A stretch of DNA of 64,000 nt from Roseobacter sp. CCS2. Lineage in GTDB: Bacteria > Pseudomonadota > Alphaproteobacteria > Rhodobacterales > Rhodobacteraceae. The stretch lies in contig NZ_AAYB01000003.1 in NCBI RefSeq assembly GCF_000169435.1, forward strand, positions 335,440 to 399,439, written 5' to 3'. The notes beneath the pieces are model-generated. The model searched no databases. It saw only the letters and a program-made list of their open reading frames with translations, and was not told the DNA's origin. Of this stretch, positions 61,281 to 64,000 are shown piece by piece. Made by a program: the position numbers and the translations under genes. The number at the start of each line of letters is the position of its first letter. Position 1 is the stretch's first letter.

Positions 61281-62804
61281 ATGCTAGAAGGTATTTTCAT
61301 CGGTCTTGAGGCCGCATTTTCTGTCAAGAACATTCTGATGGTTGTCGCTGGTTGTCTGATCGGCACGTTTATCGGCATGTTGCCCGGTCTTGGGCCAATG
61401 TCGATTATCGCGATTATGATCCCCGTGGCGATTACGCTGGGTGATCCTGCGGCGGCGCTGATCTTGCTGGCAGGCGTTTATTATGGCGCGATTTTTGGTG
61501 GATCGACTTCATCTATTTTGCTGAACGCACCGGGGGTGGCAGGGACTGTCGCCACCAGTTTTGATGGCTACCCGATGGCCCGAAAGGGGCAGGCGGGTAA
61601 GGCGCTGACCATTGCAGCTGTGGCCAGCTTTGCTGGTGGGACGATTGGCGCGATCCTTTTGATGATCTTTGCGCCGGCTTTGTCGTCTGTCGCACTTCTA
61701 TTCCATTCCGCCGAATACTTTGCGCTGATGGTCGTGGGGCTTTCCGCGATTGCAGCTTTCGCTGGCACAGGCCAAGTCGCCAAGGCACTCATGATGACGA
61801 TCCTTGGTTTGATCCTTGCGACTGTGGGTGAGGGTGCACTTTTTAACATGCCCCGTTTCACGATGGGTATGATGGACCTGCAATCTGGTATCAGCTTTAT
61901 CACCCTTGCCATGGCAATGTTTGCCTTGCCAGAGGCGCTGTTTCTTGTGCTGAACCCCGCGCGCGGGGCCGGCAATGCCGAAGGTGGCAGCAACAAGATC
62001 ACCAATCTGCGGTTTTCGCGCGAAGAAGGCAAAGCGATGATCCCGGTGATCGGGCGCCAATCTGTGCAGGGCTTCTTTATCGGTGTCTTGCCGGGGGCAG
62101 GGGCCACGATCGCGTCCTTCCTGGGCTATGCGGTGGAACGCAATATCGCGAAGGGCGAAGAACAGGCAGAGTTCGGCAAAGGCTCTGTCAAAGGGCTAGC
62201 CGCACCTGAAACGGCCAACAATGCTGCTTGCACAGGGTCTTTTGTGCCCTTACTGACACTCGGCATTCCCGGTTCTGGCACCACGGCCATTCTATTGGGC
62301 GCATTGATCGCGTTGAATGTGACACCCGGCCCGCGTTTGATGACAGACACACCAGAGATTTTCTGGGCCGTCATCATTTCGATGTTTATCGGCAATCTGG
62401 TGTTGTTGGTGCTGAACCTGCCGCTTATCCCGTATATCGCCAAAATCCTGTCGATCCCGCGCAATTATCTGATCCCCTTTATCCTGTTCTTCACGTTGAT
62501 GGGGGCCTATATCGGGCAGAATAACGCGACTGAGTTATTGTTGCTTGTGGGCCTTGGCGTCATGGCAACGATTTTCCGCTTTGCTGATTATCCGCTGGCA
62601 CCGCTTCTGATCGGCTTTATTCTGGGCACAATGCTTGAAGATAACTTTGCACGGTCAATGCAGCTTTATCGCGGTCTTGATTTTATTCTTGAGCGTCCGA
62701 TGACGCTGGGTCTGCTTGTTCTGGCCGGGCTCTTGGTGCTGTTGCCAAGTTACCGTGCCCGGCGGGCGCGCAAACGGGCAGAGGGTATCGCGGACGGCGA
62801 CTGA
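61281..62804 (+). CDS. tctA: Tripartite tricarboxylate transporter large permease TctA
   Basis: A 507-residue, twelve-TM permease. The two repeated signature loops are IGTFIGMLPGLGPMSIIAIM near residue 30 and FFIGVLPGAGATIASFLGYA near 260, and GGSTSSILLNAPGVAGTVAT and GIPGSGTTAILLGALIALNV are further TctA blocks. It completes the operon. Confidence 0.96.
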   Translation: MLEGIFIGLEAAFSVKNILMVVAGCLIGTFIGMLPGLGPMSIIAIMIPVAITLGDPAAALILLAGVYYGAIFGGSTSSILLNAPGVAGTVATSFDGYPMARKGQAGKALTIAAVASFAGGTIGAILLMIFAPALSSVALLFHSAEYFALMVVGLSAIAAFAGTGQVAKALMMTILGLILATVGEGALFNMPRFTMGMMDLQSGISFITLAMAMFALPEALFLVLNPARGAGNAEGGSNKITNLRFSREEGKAMIPVIGRQSVQGFFIGVLPGAGATIASFLGYAVERNIAKGEEQAEFGKGSVKGLAAPETANNAACTGSFVPLLTLGIPGSGTTAILLGALIALNVTPGPRLMTDTPEIFWAVIISMFIGNLVLLVLNLPLIPYIAKILSIPRNYLIPFILFFTLMGAYIGQNNATELLLLVGLGVMATIFRFADYPLAPLLIGFILGTMLEDNFARSMQLYRGLDFILERPMTLGLLVLAGLLVLLPSYRARRARKRAEGIADGD

Positions 62805-63238
62805 TAGCGCCGAACGGCATCATTAGACCGACTCGATCTGCCAAAAGAGTGGTTAAGCTGCCGTTCGCGTTTTGGAAACAAATGTGTCGGCGATTCCATC
62901 CGCGTGACGGCATTTGTATGCGCAAAGGCTGCGTATGGTCACTGCTGTGTTATCGGTGATTTTAAGGCCTGCCCGAATAATGAGCACAAAATCAATGCAA
63001 TAGCCGTGCCTGTCGCAATCAACAGGTGTGCGCATCGGATAGCGTTAAACGATTTCATGCGGTCCTGCGCCAAGAAATGCCTTAGAAAGAAACAATATTT
63101 GGACACAATTTTCGCCAATTTACCCGCTTTGTTTCCAAGTGCAAAGGAAGCCGGCGTGATGTGTCAGTTTCTAACAGATTTATTTGGGTCGTTGGTAACG
63201 GGCCAATCACTCTAATAATTTAGGTAGGAGAGAAAACA
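62805..63238. other. Intergenic region after tctA
   Basis: About 430 bp without a gene. A 9-bp inverted repeat CGAACGGCA (62811-62819) and TGCCGTTCG (62859-62867) has a 39-nt loop and is followed by CGTTTTGG; it could end the tct transcript but the loop is long. The last 50 bp should carry the promoter and the TAGGAGAG ribosome site of the next gene. Confidence 0.4.
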
Positions 63239-64000
63239 GTGGCGTTCAATCTCAAAGAACAACTGAAGACGTCGGTCGCAGCTATCGCGCTGGCGTCCGG
63301 GCTCTTGTTGCCTTCCGCAGGTATTGCTGCAGAAGTCACACTGAGATCAACAGACGGTACGATTAACGTAACCGGCGAATTCATCGATTTCCGCGACGAC
63401 ACATATATCGTTCGCACCGCGTTGGGCGAACTGCGTATCGCGGCCAGCAGTATGGTTTGCGAAGGGGCAGCATGCCCATCCTTTGAAAACATCACAGCGG
63501 ACGTGACCATCGTTGGTTCAGAGGCGATTGGCCAAGGTATGATGCCTTTGTTGATGACAGGCTTTGCCTCTGCACTTGATGCAGACGCGGAACTGACAAA
63601 CGCATCCGCAGGCGAAACAGTGGCAACACTGATCGACGACGGCGGCTTTGGCGATGAGATCGGTGCCTATCTGGTATCGGCAACAAACGACGACAACGCT
63701 TTTGAAGCGCTGCTGGCAAGCGAAGCAAACATCGGCATGTCATCGCGCCGTATCACCGTTGATGAAGCGCGTGCGCTACGTGCCGATGGTGCCGGCAGCA
63801 TGGTCAGCCCAAACCAAGAGCACATCATCGCGGTTGATAGTATGGTTGTTGTGACACACGCACAAAACCCTGTTGATCAGCTCGACAAAGATGAATTGGG
63901 CAGGTATTTTCTCTGGTGAAATCACAAACTGGTCCCAAGTCGGCGGTCCTGATCGCCCGATCAACGTGATTTCTCAGAACGTGGCTCTGCAAGCTATGAG
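63239..64000 (+). pseudogene. PstS-like periplasmic binding protein, frameshifted and cut by window edge
   Basis: GTG 63239 follows GTAGGAGAG. It has a signal peptide (TSVAAIALASGLLLPSAGIA), then an N-terminal domain and a PBP-like core (VTIVGSEAIGQGMMPLLMTG, NIGMSSRRITVDEARAL, HIIAVDSMVVVTHAQNPVDQ). The frame stops at 63919 after DELGRYFLW; dropping one G near 63898-63900 restores DELAGIFSGEITNWSQVGG, which then stays open to the window end as in phosphate-binding OmpA-fused proteins. It is either a one-base pseudogene or a sequencing error in a G run. Confidence 0.75.

Overview
The window looks like chromosomal DNA of a marine Roseobacter-group alphaproteobacterium (Rhodobacteraceae/Rhodobacterales). 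The evidence is gene content: DMSP demethylase DmdA next to acrylyl-CoA reductase AcuI, a BCCT betaine/DMSP transporter, the trgA-trgB-cysK tellurite locus known from Rhodobacter, an alphaproteobacterial SspB, a fumC-DUF4169-ribbon-helix-helix operon, and a circularly permuted tmRNA. Most of the window is dense housekeeping and catabolic genes in short operons with ATGA/TGATG stop-start overlaps.

Layout. 1-8.8 kb: 3' end of purQ, a DctB/DctD two-component pair whose DctD lacks the sigma54-contact GAFTGA loop, RNase E, an SDR sugar-acid dehydrogenase, TusA-like protein and CcdA. 8.8-17.2 kb: alpha/beta-hydrolase-like membrane protein plus cytochrome P450, fumC operon, sspB, chromate resistance pair (rhodanese-ChrB fusion and ChrA), DUF1194 protein. 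17.25-17.6 kb (minus): an RNA gene, the two-piece permuted tmRNA, with readable tag ANDNNAPMAVAA and an alanine-type G-U acceptor pair. 17.6-21.7 kb: DUF2892, SRPBCC, LysR regulator, DUF4345, hemN with an FNR-like box, a SCO protein. 21.8-28.7 kb: DMSP locus, in which a GntR/FadR-type regulator faces a perfect palindrome and, divergently, DUF2182-DUF1326-DinB-dmdA-acuI, a strong terminator, then a BCCT transporter with its own terminator. 28.7-40.3 kb: class-V aminotransferase, photolyase and CFA synthase-like genes, then trgA-trgB-cysK-mscS-alaX-M35 peptidase, and a convergent AI-2E permease.

40.4-44.1 kb: tRNA-Ser(GGA) followed by a decayed integrative element. Fifteen bases of the tRNA 3' end are repeated at 44094-44108 next to a truncated integrase; between them are gene fragments, a PIN-like protein with a small upstream partner, and an outer-membrane barrel protein. 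44.5-49.7 kb: a 1721-residue surface protein with a cadherin-like repeat, seven SdrD B-type repeats and a C-terminal domain whose spaced YCI and IQHAIW motifs resemble a thioester (TQXA) adhesin domain. 49.7-54 kb is gene-poor and eroding: LysE exporter with a frameshift, EamA exporter, 5'-truncated chemoreceptor, tRNA-Asn.

54.2-64 kb: metallo-beta-lactamase-fold hydrolase, EnvZ-like kinase, and a complete tripartite tricarboxylate transporter system, with tctD-tctE plus an extra periplasmic binding protein on one strand and tctC-tctB-tctA on the other, meeting at a control region with tandem repeats. The window ends inside a frameshifted PstS-like periplasmic protein gene.
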